From Serinus canaria (lineage: Eukaryota; Chordata; Aves; Passeriformes; Fringillidae), in contig NC_066313.1 in the NCBI RefSeq assembly GCF_022539315.1, positions 71,861,934-71,925,933 of the forward strand: a stretch of 64,000 bases of DNA. Direction: 5' to 3'. This document shows positions 1 to 12,765 of this stretch, one piece after another. The notes under the pieces are model-generated. The model had not been told where the DNA came from and made no database searches. It worked only from the letters and a program-made list of their open reading frames with translations. A program made the translations under genes and the position numbers. How positions within the stretch are numbered: position 1 is the stretch's first letter; every line of letters begins with the position of its first letter.

Positions 1-3000
1 CTGAGACCAGAGCTCCTGGATTTGTTAACTTGAAAAATAATCAAATGTTTGTTAATGCATATCCCTTTCAAACTTAATCAATGCTTAGGGATAGCCAGAG
101 GATTCACTTTGAAACCTCGTTACTGCTCTTAGCAAGCACACTAATGTGGACAGAGACATTTAAAAGATGTCTGTGCTTTTATTTTAATAACTTTTGTCTA
201 GAAATGTAAGCTATTGCACTTAGAAATACAATAACAAACCATGTAACACATATTTAAAAAGCCTAACCATTCCTACAAATACATATTATTTTTAGGAATA
301 ATATTCTTAGCAACAAAGGGATGTGAGAGAAGCAAGGTGTTTGAGTGGACAAAAAAGTGTAATTGAAACAAATATTCACAAATAATCTGCTTTTCCAACT
401 TTCCATCAGGTTCCTTTCCTTTTTGCACTTATAATTTTTATTGGTTTTGGTTTCAGTTGTTTGTTTTTTGGTTTTTTTTTTTTTAGTAAGTGTAATGTTA
501 TTTCTTGTGACATACCAATAGCTAATTTAGTTTATTTTAGTTTAAAGCAAGTTCACATCTTCCTTCTTTTTTTTTTTTTTGTACTTTCTTTTATCTTGGA
601 CATAATTGGGGCTGTCTTAAGACTCTTGCTTAATTTTGTCTGCTTTGACCTGTGATGATTAGTACACAAATCAGTCATTTAGTCAAACATTGTAACTCTG
701 CCCTCAAAGATTAAGTGAATTTCCATCATAGAATGCATTTCTTTTCAACTACAGACAGGTTTTATTGAGCTAAAAACAAGATGTGTGTTTCATTATGCAG
801 CTTCTCAATGCTACTAATGAAATGACATTAGAAAAGCATCAATTACTTAAATATAGCACAGAACATACAAACTATATCTACAACAGAATTAATTTTGTCT
901 ATCTAAATTGATTTTTGGATCTGAATTACCTTTTTATATAAGTAGCACTACAGTAGCATTATTACAATGATAATCTATAAATTAATAAATCATGCTGCAG
1001 CACTGAATAAATCCTTAAATGCAAATTTTATTCAATAAAAATAGGGGGAAAGTTTTGTTTCCATGGTTTTCTAAAAAATGATATAAAAATAATGTGTATA
1101 GTAGTGACAGGGACAACGTAACTATTAAAGATATAGATGCACTTGAAAAAATAGTTTAAATAGAAGCTTTCTGAAAGTATGTATAAAATGCTATATTTTA
1201 TTTAGTTATATTCCTTTCTTTGTTTCCTTTTTTTTATTTTTTACGGATTTTATCCCTTTACGGTTTTTTTCCGTTCTCTGTCCATAAGATTTGTATTACT
1301 TGCATGATCTTCTGATACATAATGTTATGTTTATCAGGTATCTCAGCTTAAGGCTAGAAAAGATGGAGTTGATAGTAATTTTAATGCCTGTGCAAATAAT
1401 TCACATTTAATCAAACCCATGTATATTTAGAAAAAATATACTCTAGATAGAAATAGACTTTAGAAGTACTTATATCTAGGCTTCTTCCTGTGCTGAATTA
1501 TGTTTGGCTCTAGCCTTCATATTGTCCTTTCCATGTTCTGCCACCACAAACTTGCTGTCTCTAATAGTGAGGGGAAATCTACCAAATTGTTTCATTGCAG
1601 ATTTGAATGTAAAGCACGTGATCTCAAAGGGATGAAGCATGTGGAAACATCACATTTTCTCTGGAAGAAAATAAGATTAAATAAATGCACTCATGTCTTC
1701 CTCTGCAGTATGAGGCTGTTTAAAGACTATAAAAATTATCAAATTATTTACCCATAATTCTGTAACAAATTCACTGAAGACTGTTTTGTTGGAGGAGTTT
1801 TTTTTGGGGTTTTTTATCAGCTCTTCTGATAATGACACTGAGGAATCATTCTTCCATTCGTTTTTGCCAACCTCATGCTAGGTTTAACCTTGTTTAGCCT
1901 TACCTTTATCATATTTGGTTGCATCAGCCCAGCTGCTTCTGCTTGCCAGGTTGTGCTGTTGTAGGTGTAAAACCATCTTGATTCTGTTAGGGAAATGCAT
2001 TCCCCTAACTGAAGTCTTGTAAAATGTTGACAGTCAGTTTAAACTCTCATCAGAATCATTGGTGAAAGAGAGAAAGAACAAAGCATCTATAATTCAGACT
2101 GCTTAGCAATATATATCTCTGAGGGAAGACAGGAGTCAGCCTTTGGAATAACCTTCTCTGCAGACTATCAAGGGAACCAAAATGATCATATCAGATAAAA
2201 CTCCCAGCTTTTACAAGATTAAAAGAAATTACTTGAAATTGACTCTTTATTCCAAAGCAATCAGAACTGTTACTATTTCTTGTCCTTATTTTTCCCATGG
2301 CTCTCCATTATTTTCATTCGTAAATCTCCTTCTGTCCTGTTGTTGTCTCTCCCCTTCATCAGCTTTCTCCATTTTCACCACCCAAACAGATGATTAACAA
2401 ATGCTGGTTTTTCTTTCCAGCAAAATGTCTTCCTTCTCTGACCCTTGAAAACTTTTCCAGCTGCTGTAACAGCTAGTTTAGTTCTTCCTTGCAATTTCAT
2501 CACCTAAAATAATTTTGATAATATATTTATTGCAATTCTATAATTCTTCCTTCTAGAATGCATTTAGTTCTTCATTACACTGCTATTGAAAATGAAAAAC
2601 ATTATATATTCCTGGTCTCAGGAGCTCTTCAATTTGACTTAGTGACCTGAATACAATTTTAATATACTGAAGATAAGCATGCAAAAAACTATATGTTTGT
2701 TGAATGGCATTTTCCCTGCAACACTTTTAGAATAAATGGTGGCATAAATGTGTTGACAGCAGCTAATCTCAGAGGATGAAGTATGCATTCCTAATAAGCT
2801 CTTTACTCATGTTAAAGGAGAGTGAATGACAGGCAGTGCAAGATCCTATCTAAAAGGCAAAATACATTGCAGTGCATAATAATGCACCTAACAGGTCTGC
2901 TCACTTATGAGCTGTGGATAAATGCAAGAAATCACTACAATAATATGCCTGAAGACAGAGCACTTATTCTCCTTGTGTGGGTGAGTGTGCTGTGGAGATC

Positions 3001-4528
3001 AATTAGATCACGTAACTCCTGCAGACAGTAAGAATAGCAGTAATAAAACCTAAAGCAAAGAACATATTGCACAGTGTGCTGACAAGGTCAAATTGATAGT
3101 AATGATGTGTGGTGGCAGCACTGCAATAAGGTTGTCTTATACTGTATGCATCTGATATTGGCTTTCATTACCAATATCCTGGAGTACAGACAGAGGCTTA
3201 CTAAAATGGTAGTGATTACCCAAAGGGCAAAAGCAAATAAGACAGGCATTTCAGTTCTTCTGCACCCTTGCAAACTTCATGAAGGCAGAAAAAATTGTCC
3301 CTCATGCTAGATCTACAATGCTTGCTACCACTGGGATCAATTTGAGTTTATACTGCCTTTTTCCATTTTTAAGCTGATGTAGTTCTTTAAAGCAAGTATA
3401 TGCTTAGTGAGCTTATTAAGTTAGACTGTCAGAGACAGTGCTAGGTCTCTTCAGTACAAGTCTACAAGTATGTACTCTAAATCAGCCTGCAAGACATATC
3501 ATACTCAAAATGTACTGCTCTGGAAACTTCAAGTTAATACTGGGTGGGCACTTAAAAACTTAGGTTTGGGCCTGGTTTGAATAAACCCCAGATATTTGGA
3601 TGAGAGTCTAGTATTTTTGCAACACAGCATTTTCATAGCTTTTTAAAAACCAAACCTAATCCAAACCAAAACTAATCCTATGCTTCACGTGAGATAAAAT
3701 ACCTTCTGCCACTCCCTGAAATTCATCTTCCCTTACAAAAGAAGTAATTTAAACACAAGGAACTTCAGGCTCTACTGAATAAGACATGCTCATAGACAGA
3801 AGGGTTAATGAAAAACAGATTGTCCTTTGGAATGATATATCAAATATTTCATAGAAATACATCTGGGAAGTTACTGCTGGTCTTATCTGATGTCCTCACA
3901 GCTCACACAAAATGTGAAGGGCTAAATAAAATTAGGCAGAGAATTCTTCCATGAGGTATTTCTCTGGCTCATTTAAGCATTTAGGTGAATATTAGGTTTT
4001 GTAATGTGCAATGTTCCTGTCCACACAAAAAAAAAAAGAAAAAAGTTTTAACCCATGAAAATATTGAGGTGATATTCAAAGCAGAGGTGAACATTCAGAA
4101 AATGGGAATTTTTGAACTTGACTGCTCTTGGCTTTCCTTCTCATTACAACATTAAAATGAACAGCTGCTCTTTTACTAATGCATGATATTTTCTGGGTAT
4201 TTTTTGTGCTGTTAACTATTCAAAGAATCAAGGCTGGCATAACAGGACTTCAGTTAAGTATGTTAGGTCTGCCCACATACTCTGTATTTTTCTGTTAGTG
4301 CACTTGACACTGCTTTGAATTTTTGTCTGACAGTGGAGAGGATTTTTTGGCTGTGACTTCTTGTACAACTGTGTCATGTTGGGGAAAAGACACCTGTGAG
4401 AAAAAGGCTGGGTGTTGACTATGATTCAGACATGGTGGATGTGGGTAGGAACAACAAGGAAACAGTGCCCCTGACATTTGGATTACCCAGATGAGTCACC
4501 TCAGGTATTCAGTTGTTGCAGAAGGAAA
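1..4528. other. AT-rich unique DNA, no gene recognised
   Basis: I see no gene in this stretch. Open frames reach only 85 codons (1500-1757, plus strand) and none resembles a known protein or is flanked by convincing splice signals. Composition is AT-rich, with homopolymer runs such as a T tract just before position 485 and an A run at 4027-4037. No CR1 or LTR sequence was recognised. It is probably intergenic or intronic. An old, heavily diverged repeat or a short exon could be missed by eye. Confidence 0.6.
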
Positions 4529-4792
4529 ATCATAGATTCACAGAATGGCTTGGGTTGGAAGGCACTGCCTTAAAAATCATCTAGTTCCAACTCCCCTGCC
4601 ATTTAAAAAGGTTGCTGAAAGACCCATCCAACCTGGCTATGAACACTTCCTGTGCCTCATCAGCCTCACAGTAAAGGATTTCTTTTTCATATTTAATCTA
4701 GATATTATCCTCTTGCAATTTAAAGCCATCAACTGTTCTACTGCCACTAAATGCCCCTTTAAAAAGTCCCTCTCTGGCTTTCTTGTAGTCTG
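4529..4792 (-). mobile_element. CR1 LINE fragment (3' end, 5'-truncated)
   Basis: This is a 3'-terminal piece of a CR1 non-LTR retrotransposon in reverse orientation. Its 3' end lies at the low coordinate, where 'ATCATAGATTCACAGAATGG' matches the CR1 terminal 8-bp repeats, followed by a 'TTGGGTTGGAAGG' block and 'ATCATCTAGTTCCAACTCC'. Further in, 'CCTCACAGTAAAGGATTTC' corresponds to the conserved end of the reverse-transcriptase reading frame read backwards. About 50 bp around 4600 (the usual 'caggga...ccttccactagacc' section) is missing, and the reading frame is broken, so the copy is dead and fairly old. The upper boundary is approximate. Confidence 0.9.
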
Positions 4793-7700
4793 GCTTTTGT
4801 GTGTTTCAAACACTAATTTAATATTTCAAATAGAGGTTTCTGTGTATCAGATGCATGATTCATAAAAACTAGAGATTTCTGGGGAGTTGGTCTTTAAACC
4901 ATGGCAAGCATATGCCACTTCTCTCCACCCAGTGCTGGCCCCATTTCCTCTTACTTCCTCTTCCCTCAGCATCCTCTTACTGTGCAGCACTGCCAGGGCT
5001 GTAGCTATAATGCTGTCTCCTTCTATCATACTCCTGGTTCCTTGTTCCTGTCAATCTCCTGTCCTTCACTTCCTTCAAAAACTTATTTTTTTTAAAATGT
5101 GTGGGCCCTCTCTTCTGTCATTACTCAACTGAAGAATTCGATTCTGTTCTGAGAATCATTACTGGTTATACATACTCAGGAAAACAATCTCATTGTCATT
5201 GTTATATGTTTGGCCTTAAACATGTGTGATATGCTTTCTGAATACTGATTAATTTTTTAATTTAGATTATACACTTTTTCCTCCCAAAATCTGGATTTCT
5301 CACAAGACTTCTCAGGAAACAGAAACGTCATAGAAAATTCCACAGTAACTTGTCCTTGCAAATAACTGCCTGAGAATTCACTTTCATGCTTGCAAATGTT
5401 TGTGAAAGTTGATGTAAGTTAATAACCCTTCTGAAAAAGCATCCAAGCTCATAATCACCTAAAAACACCCTTTTAAAAAATCTTAAAATCAATTTTTCAA
5501 TTCCTTTTTAACCTATGCATGATTTTTGTAAAAAATTACACATGCTGCACTTCAGTTACTAAGCACAATATTTTCTTTTTCCCTAGGTTTTTTTTTTATA
5601 AGATGAAAATCCATTTTCTGAACATGTGTCTCTTTTATTATATTCTTCCTTTTCAGATGAACTGTAAACAGCCAAAGTGATTTCTTACCTAGACACAACA
5701 TTTTGGAAGTTTGCTAATATCAGTTTATTATTAAAAGAATTTTATCCTAATGCCTTCTCTTACATACATTATACATCTTTGATCAAAGAGCCTAATGATT
5801 TGTTGGTGCCTCAGTTATTCCATACACTCTCCTTGTAACAGCAGGTATGATTATGACTAATGCAGCCTGCATCAAGATGACTTCCCTAATATGCTGAGAT
5901 TAAAAAGGAAAAACAAAAACACATTCATTATGTTGCAGCTCTGAGGTTTTTCTGCTGAATAGGAAAACATATCCGTGTAAGCAGTATTACAATGGTTGTA
6001 ATTACTTCTGCAGTAAAAAATGCATTACAATTTACTGTTCTTTATCAGCTGGAAAGCCCTTCCTTTTGAAACACTGCATGTGCTTTCATGGAGTGCAGAA
6101 CAAGAGAGACTCCTGCTGGTTCAAACTCTGCAGAAATTAGCACTTTTTTACTAACTCTCTATTTTCTGTTCTTTATGTACTAACACTGTCATTCTTCCAT
6201 AATACCAAAAGGCTCTGAAGCTGAGTGAATGTACTAGACACTCTCCTGCAGCTCAGAACTATTTGTTTTTTTTTTAAATTTCTGAGACAAATAAGTAGAA
6301 GGAAGAAGGGCAGAAGGTAAGGATACACACATACAATCACATGAAGTACCACATAGTAGTTTATGTGGTTCTATTATGTCTATAGCAAATTATAAAGCTA
6401 CTTATTCAATATGTGCTGCTCTTAACTGAGAAAGTGATTATTTGGTGCAAATATTTATGTATGTACGTATCTCTTATGCAAAAGTAAACCAAATCAAACC
6501 ATCAAGAAGAGCACAATTGACAAAATTGTTCCTTTAAGCTCAGTTGTAGTCTCAAGCAAAATTTCAAATTATTGTGAAAAACGATTCTGAGTAAGTCTGA
6601 GACTTAAACTGTTGTTTTTCTCACAGGCTGTTTGCTTTGTTCTGTGCACGGGAGGATGGCCACTGCCTAGAGAAGGAAGAAATTGTGACTCAGTATTTCC
6701 CAACCCTCCTCCTGCAATATGTGCTTATGTACTACACAAACCTGCACTGAAAGGAAGTTTACACCTTATTTTTTATACTGCTCACCTTTGTATCTGAGGG
6801 CTAGATATTTAAAAGGATTTAAGGGCTGGACAGAGGTGCTTAATATCCAAGTCCCAGTTGATGTAGTGAGAACTACACAGAAATACTGGTGTGTCTTTGA
6901 GGACTACAGATCAGGAGTGTAAGTGTCCCCAGCATAGCCTATACTGCACCACACTATGACACCTATGGAAGCCCCAAATGCAGGCTGGTATTTTGAAATA
7001 AAGGAAAAAAATCCCATGCAAAGGTAGTAGCTGCATTCCACATAATACTGAAAATGACAGTCCAACTGAACCACCTCAGAAGGATAAATGACTTCAGCAA
7101 CTCTAGCTTTTGGAGGTAGAAAGTGTTTCTGTCTCTTGCTTGGTTGTGTACACTACAAGGAGATACTCTAATTCCAAAATAAATACTGCCAAATCTTTTG
7201 CCCAGTTGCCCCTCCACCTTTGAGGTAATAATTTTTTGAGGTGCTTAAGTATCTGGATCAAGTTATGGTGTGTTGTCAACAATGAACAGACTTTTCCTGA
7301 TCTCAGCAACCACTGGAATTTAATATTAAGGGATCTCCCTATTATGTCAGCTAGGGTTAAAAATGAGTTTTCTCAGAGATGATTAACCTTACAGAAAATA
7401 TAAATGGAAAAACAGTAACATTTTCTTTTATTGAATAAATTAGAAGCTATACACTCTTCTTGGAAATTGAACATTACCATTAAAAACTCTTCGCTTTAAG
7501 GGGACTTGAATAAACATATTCAGAGCCCTCCTGGCTCTTACTCATTTCAGATTTCAGTTGTCAAGATGAGACATTTCTGGAAATAAATTTTATGTATTTC
7601 ATCTTGACAAACGCTCCTGTACTACATTACAGTAAAGGGAGAAATGTCAGGGATTTTTTCAGTATCACAGCACATATTTATAATAGGTTTTACCATAGAA

Positions 7701-7860
7701 TCCTTTTTGCAGAATTTTTCAAAAACTTTCTGAAGTCTGAGTCATCCTCTCTCCCTCTCTCTCCCCTCCCTTTATCTTTGATGTCTTTCCTACCTTCTTC
7801 TAGGAATAGTAAAGGTCTTCACTAACACATGAAGTAAAAGAAGGCAGCAGTCAAAAAGGA
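4793..7860. other. AT-rich unique DNA, no gene recognised
   Basis: No gene is recognised. The best open frames are about 84 codons (6963-7217, minus strand) and look like chance. A pyrimidine-rich CT tract lies at 7744-7775. The part at about 5850-6150 has higher-complexity sequence with several TAAT/ATTA motifs around 'GTAATTACTTCTGCAG'. It resembles conserved non-coding DNA by feel only and is listed under findings. Confidence 0.55.
7744..7775. repeat. Pyrimidine-rich (CT) low-complexity tract
   Basis: A run of only C and T, dominated by CTCTCCCTCTCTC-type units and about 30 bp long. On the other strand it is a purine tract. It is simple sequence with no evidence of function. Confidence 0.8.
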
Positions 7861-8290
7861 AAGGTGATACAACACCATGCAATTAGAGTTGGCACTGAAG
7901 TGCACAGGAACATCCAGCTGTAAATGGCATGGTGCAAAAGGCACAGCACAAGAGATGCTGCTGTCAGGTGAGAAAAGGCTCAGGCTGTCTCTCAGGTCAC
8001 AGGCTTTAGCTCAGCATGATCTGTCCCAGCTGGGAGATCTCAAAGCACCCTCGGGCTCCTCTGCAGGGGGCTTAGAGCACATGCCTCCTGTTAGAATGCA
8101 CCTGCCACACCAGGCCCTTCCTGGCAAGGAAGCTGCAAGCCTACAAAGAACTTCAAGGCAGGTGTTCCAGCTCCCCAAAGGGAAAGCAGCCCACAACACT
8201 GCAGCACGGACAGCCCAGCTGAAGCTGTGCTGCCATCATGGAGGGTACCAAAGCAAGGGAGGATAAATAGGAAAACCCCTGCACAAGGTG
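7861..8290. other. GC-rich block of unknown origin
   Basis: This block of about 430 bp is clearly richer in G+C than the AT-rich DNA on both sides. It holds an open frame of 129 codons on the plus strand (7877-8266) and overlapping frames on the minus strand (8011-8199, 8091-8336). Several frames being open at once is what GC-rich sequence gives by chance, and none of the proteins shows a domain I recognise. I see no CR1 signature. It could be an LTR or other repeat (read on the minus strand it has a TATTTATC-like element near 8260), a decayed processed pseudogene, or a local GC-rich regulatory element. No choice is possible from sequence alone. Confidence 0.4.
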
Positions 8291-11200
8291 AGCATGCTGA
8301 CATAGTCTGCATTAGGGAAGCAGCTTTGTCTCTCATTCATCTGAAGTGACAGGAGGCCAATTTTGTTTCAAGGTGCTGATGCTGATTGAGGTTTAATCTG
8401 TACCTGTGAACCAGATGCAGAATACAGTTTTGCTTTGTGGGTACAACTGCATGACAACTTGCTACAATATATGCTTCCTACATAACTACAGGCTGTTCTA
8501 TTATTCAGTATCATCAACTTTTTTAGCAATCAGTTAAAGTGCTAACTCACACTGCATCTGTGGGCTAGACTAATTTTCAGCTACTCAATACCAGTAAATT
8601 ATTTAAAGCGCTACGGAGGACTTGTGTTTTCTTACTGCTTGACAACTTGCAATACATGAGCCAAAGATTTAGTAAGGCTGGGAACTTCCACAGCAAAAGT
8701 GGATGATTGCAAGCATTTTCCTCTGAAGTCTGAAACAGCAGGGTATAGGGTACTTGCAGTAGACAGCTGTCACCTGCTCGAGCACATTTATGTTGCTTTG
8801 CCCTGGTGACACTGGAGATGTAAGTCGGTGCAGAGAACTCATGTTTTTATTTAGGTTTTTGATAGTGTGCTATTTAGAGCTTCAGCTTAGCCTTCAAAGC
8901 AGAGATGAAGTTAAATGTATTTTACCACCTAAAGAGTTAGGTGGGACATTGAAGTATTAAGTTGAAAATACAGAGCCAGGCTAGAAGAGAAATTCAGCTT
9001 GCTCTAAGAAGTCAGGGGCAAGGACAGGACGGTGGCAGGACGAAACTCTCTTTGGTTCCTCTCACATCATTAAAATAGGACACAAAGAGAGATTCTAGGT
9101 ACAGTTATTTCACTCTTCATTTTACAGAGGCAGTTGAATCTCTTCAATACTATGATGGAAAGGTTTTAGTGATATCAATATTGCCATAGCTACTTCAGAA
9201 TTTGCAGCAGTAAAGTGATACTCCATGAGGATGTAACAAGGAGCATGCTTGACTTTTCTGAGCCAGGTGCTAATTAAGAGATAAGCAGAATTTACCTATA
9301 AGTAAAAAATCATTAATCTTAACGTTTCAAAATCTCTGCTTACCTTTACGCAATCCATTAAATTTTATGCAGCTGGGCAATGAAAACAGGTTCATTTAAA
9401 AAAAAAATTGCATTTCACAAAACTAAGCTGATCTATCAAGTTCATTAATATTGTATTATTTAGAAATTTATCACCACAGTTACAAATAGATGGTCTTGTA
9501 ATGGTTTTCTACTTTTGCATGGCTGAGATAACAGCAAAAACTATTATCAGTTGTTATAGCTGTCTAAATGTAAATGTAAAGCAGAGCTAGATCTCTTATA
9601 TAAATAGGAACTATTGTTTGTGACCTGGAAAATTTTTAAATATACCAAAAAATGTAAATATTTTTCTGTTGCTGCTGCTAAGCCTGCTCTTGAAGTTGTT
9701 AATCAGAATGAATAGATCATTTTCCCTTCTCAGACTGGATGTAGTCAATATGTAGTATGATGCTACATGTGTTTGTTAATCTTTGTCTTCCTCTGCATTA
9801 CCACTTTGGACTCATTAAAAATAGAAATCTGGCTTTTAGGTGGAGCTGTGAAAATTAGATAATAAATGCTATTGCCAAAGAAATACAATGATGTATGTAT
9901 TTCTGTGTTTGACCCAGAGGGATTGGCAAAAGTTTTCAAATTAATTAGCATCCCTTAGGTCACCATAAATTTAACGCTCCCTTGTTTCTGTTGAGAATAT
10001 ACTAATTGCAGATTTTTTTGCTGATGAGCATCATATTGTATAATAAATATATGAAAGTGTCAGTGAAGCATCCTTTCTTTTCAGCATATTTGCATGCAGA
10101 GAACACTCCCTAAAAGTTCTCATTAAACTTTTTAAGAAGGAAAAAAAGCAAGTTACTTCTAGATGAAATTATTTGATAATAATTTTGACTTACAATTTCT
10201 GAACAAAATAAAATTTTGAAACAATGGTTTAAATGCAGATGAATAATATATAATTGGTAAAATAATTAGATTGTCCTGCCTCAGATAATAACATACTATT
10301 CCAAAATAGTATGACTGACACTGTTAGGGCAATTTGCAGGGAGCGGTACTATTAAGATGACAGTGAAATAATCCAATCCAAATGTATTTTACTTCAGTGA
10401 TAGTTTTCAAATATTTTTGTGCTGAAGCAAATATTCCAACTACATAAAGAATTTATTTTTAATCATTTCTTCTCATTCTGATCACCAAAATGCTGCATAT
10501 TTCATTCACTCATGGAAATCTTAGTGATATCGATGGGTTTTATATTTAGGAGGGACTGTATTACCTTCTGCATCTGCACATTCATAACTCATCTTCTCAA
10601 AGAAATCTGTAGTGATGTTTTCTATTACATTTGTAACACAACATTAGGGATTCTGGAAGCAGTAAGAGAAGATGAAATCTGCAATAGAGAGATTTTGATA
10701 AAACTCAGACTTCACAAAAGCAGAAATAGGCTTGAAGTTGGTTTTTGAAGAGTCATCACAAACTAGATACTAGGTTTCAGTATGTGAGCATTAGAGCACA
10801 AAAATCAAAAATAATAGTTATGCTTTCAGTGCAGTTGTTTCCCATTTTAAACTTAAATTTTGTTTGAGAGAAAAAGAGAGAAAAAAACCTCTTTTTGTAT
10901 GAGGAGGGAAAAAAAAAAGAAAAAACCCACCAACCCAAAGCCCAGATCATCCTATGATTATTTGTATGATTTGTACAGTGCACTTCTAAAATCAGGAGAT
11001 TTAAAAAAATAGAAAGAGGAAAGCAGCTTTTTTTTTTTTTTTTTTTTGCTTGTTACACTGTATTGGTGTGCAGTGTGTTTAAAAATGCTACTTGCATCCT
11101 GTTTCAGGCATAGTGCTGTTTGATAAATGAGTTTAATACACTGATGTTTACCTCAGGGAAAATTCTGCCTATATTTCTGAGAGGCTTTTATGCATAAAAT

Positions 11201-12415
11201 CTGATTATGACTTTTTCTGATACAAATGCTGACCGCTTTTGTTCCATGGGAAAAGCTAAAACATTTCCCATTAGTCTTTACAAAAAAAATTAATTTTTTA
11301 ATTACAGAAACTAAAATAAATGTAACCAAAGACTTTGTGCATTGAGAAGAACCATGATACTTTTATTTATAGGTTGTTTCAGGAAACTGATGCATATATG
11401 TATGCAGATGACAACACGTTCCTGGCCACCAGCATACTAATCCATCTCTCATTTCACAGGAAACCTGACTAAGGGGAGTTTCTTTGTTCTATGAGGGTTT
11501 AGTTAGGTTTGTGGTTGTTAAATTTGAGGACTTTTTTTAATAATATAAGGACAAATTCCTTCAAAGAAAGAAGTTTCTATTACAGAGAAGCTACTGTTTT
11601 TCTGATGTGCATGCCAACATTTCAAGGCATGATCTAATGACACCGACATCTGAGAGTGATTGAATGAATGAGCAGACTTGGAATTTGCCCAAATCATGTT
11701 TTTCCAGAATTACCTATCACATCCAATACTAGTGCCATCCATTACACTCTACTTCATTGCATCTTCACATCACAGTTTACAACAGAAATATGTTCCACAG
11801 AATCTGCATTTTGCTATTCTCCTTTGCTAAAGACATTATTGCTTTATACAGTTCCTGATCATATATACTTAGTGTAAAATCCATCAAGACTTACTCCATG
11901 TTTTTCAGTTTTTCTGCAGTGATTGAGTCATGACTATGAAAAAAAAAGAGGCAATTTTGCCAGTAATTCTTATATACAAATGAAAAAGCATATTGCTGCA
12001 AAATCAGAATGTTAACATGCATGCCTTTATGCATAATAACGTGACAGGTATTGTTTTTTTAAATTAATGGTAAGGGGACTACAGAATTAGAGATTACAAA
12101 AAAGAATTGGACATTGCAAATCCTTATAGACTTAAAATTTTATAAAACATTAAAAAATAAATTTGTAAAACATAGATGATCTAGTGTACTTATTTTTAGG
12201 AACTTTGTGATTTGATATTTTAATAGGTATTGACTTCCATGCATTTCAACCAACACCATATTCAATATTTTTTCAATATTGAAATTTTTCTTTGATTGCT
12301 TATACTTTAAAAATTGATTGATATAATACTGACTGTGATCTAAATAGTAATGGTGTGTAATATTGTAAAGTATAACTTTATTAAAAGTTTTATTGTATCA
12401 TGGTATGATTCTTGG
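8291..12415. other. AT-rich unique DNA, no gene recognised
   Basis: No gene is recognised. Open frames are at most about 80 codons. A run of 20 T lies at 11028-11047, and an A-rich stretch at about 10905-10930. A stray four-residue YADD peptide encoded at 11401-11412 was considered as a reverse-transcriptase trace and rejected. Confidence 0.55.
11028..11047. repeat. Poly(T) run of 20
   Basis: An uninterrupted run of 20 T. There is no LINE or SINE body next to it on the other strand that I can recognise, so I treat it as a homopolymer, not as the tail of a retroposed copy. Confidence 0.85.
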
Positions 12416-12492
12416 GCTGTTCTGTGCAAGGCCAGGAATTGGACTTGATTAACCTGGTGGCTCCCTTCCAACACTGTATTCTATGACTCCAT
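12416..12492 (+). mobile_element. CR1 LINE fragment (extreme 3' end)
   Basis: About 75 bp match the very 3' end of a CR1 element in sense orientation: 'GTGCAAGGCCAGGAATTGGA', then 'CTCCCTTCCAACACTGTATT', then the terminal 8-bp repeat 'ATTCTATGACTCCATGA'. It is severely 5'-truncated, which is typical of CR1 retrotransposition. A second CR1 copy of the same orientation follows after 273 bp of unrelated sequence. Confidence 0.8.
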
Positions 12493-12765
12493 GAAGCTGT
12501 GAGAAAGAAAAGGCATAGAGTGCTCACACAGTGACTGACTCAGTCCCCAAGAGCAAACCAGAGGGTCACAAGTGATGCCATGGCTCTGCTGGACTGCCTG
12601 GGATGCTGAGTCTGGGTCATCTGGCAGCAACAGTCCATGGCACAAATGACACGGGGAGGTGAGTAAGAGCCACACCAGCCCTTGGCTCCACTGATGTGCT
12701 TTGAGACAGGCATGACCTTCCTGCATAATAGGGGCAGCATCCTGCCTATGCTGCTGATATTTGCC
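12493..12765. other. GC-rich segment between two CR1 pieces
   Basis: This segment is markedly richer in G+C than the surroundings. It sits between the 3' end of one CR1 fragment and the recognisable start of the next. Minus-strand frames across it are open (for example 12540-12794, 84 codons, and 12481-12849, 122 codons), but none matches a protein I know. It may be an upstream part of the second CR1 that has diverged beyond recognition, or an unrelated insertion. I could not align it to CR1 ORF2 by eye. Confidence 0.35.

Noticed and set aside
7877..8266. 129-codon frame in the GC-rich block
   Set aside because: Overlapping frames on the other strand are equally open and no domain is recognisable. 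Kept only as a compositional anomaly.
11401..11412. A YADD peptide (reverse-transcriptase-like) in a short plus-strand frame at about 11376-11470
   Set aside because: No other reverse-transcriptase motif lies around it. By codon counting (32 of 64^4 combinations over about 128,000 start positions on both strands) about 0.24 such hits are expected by chance.
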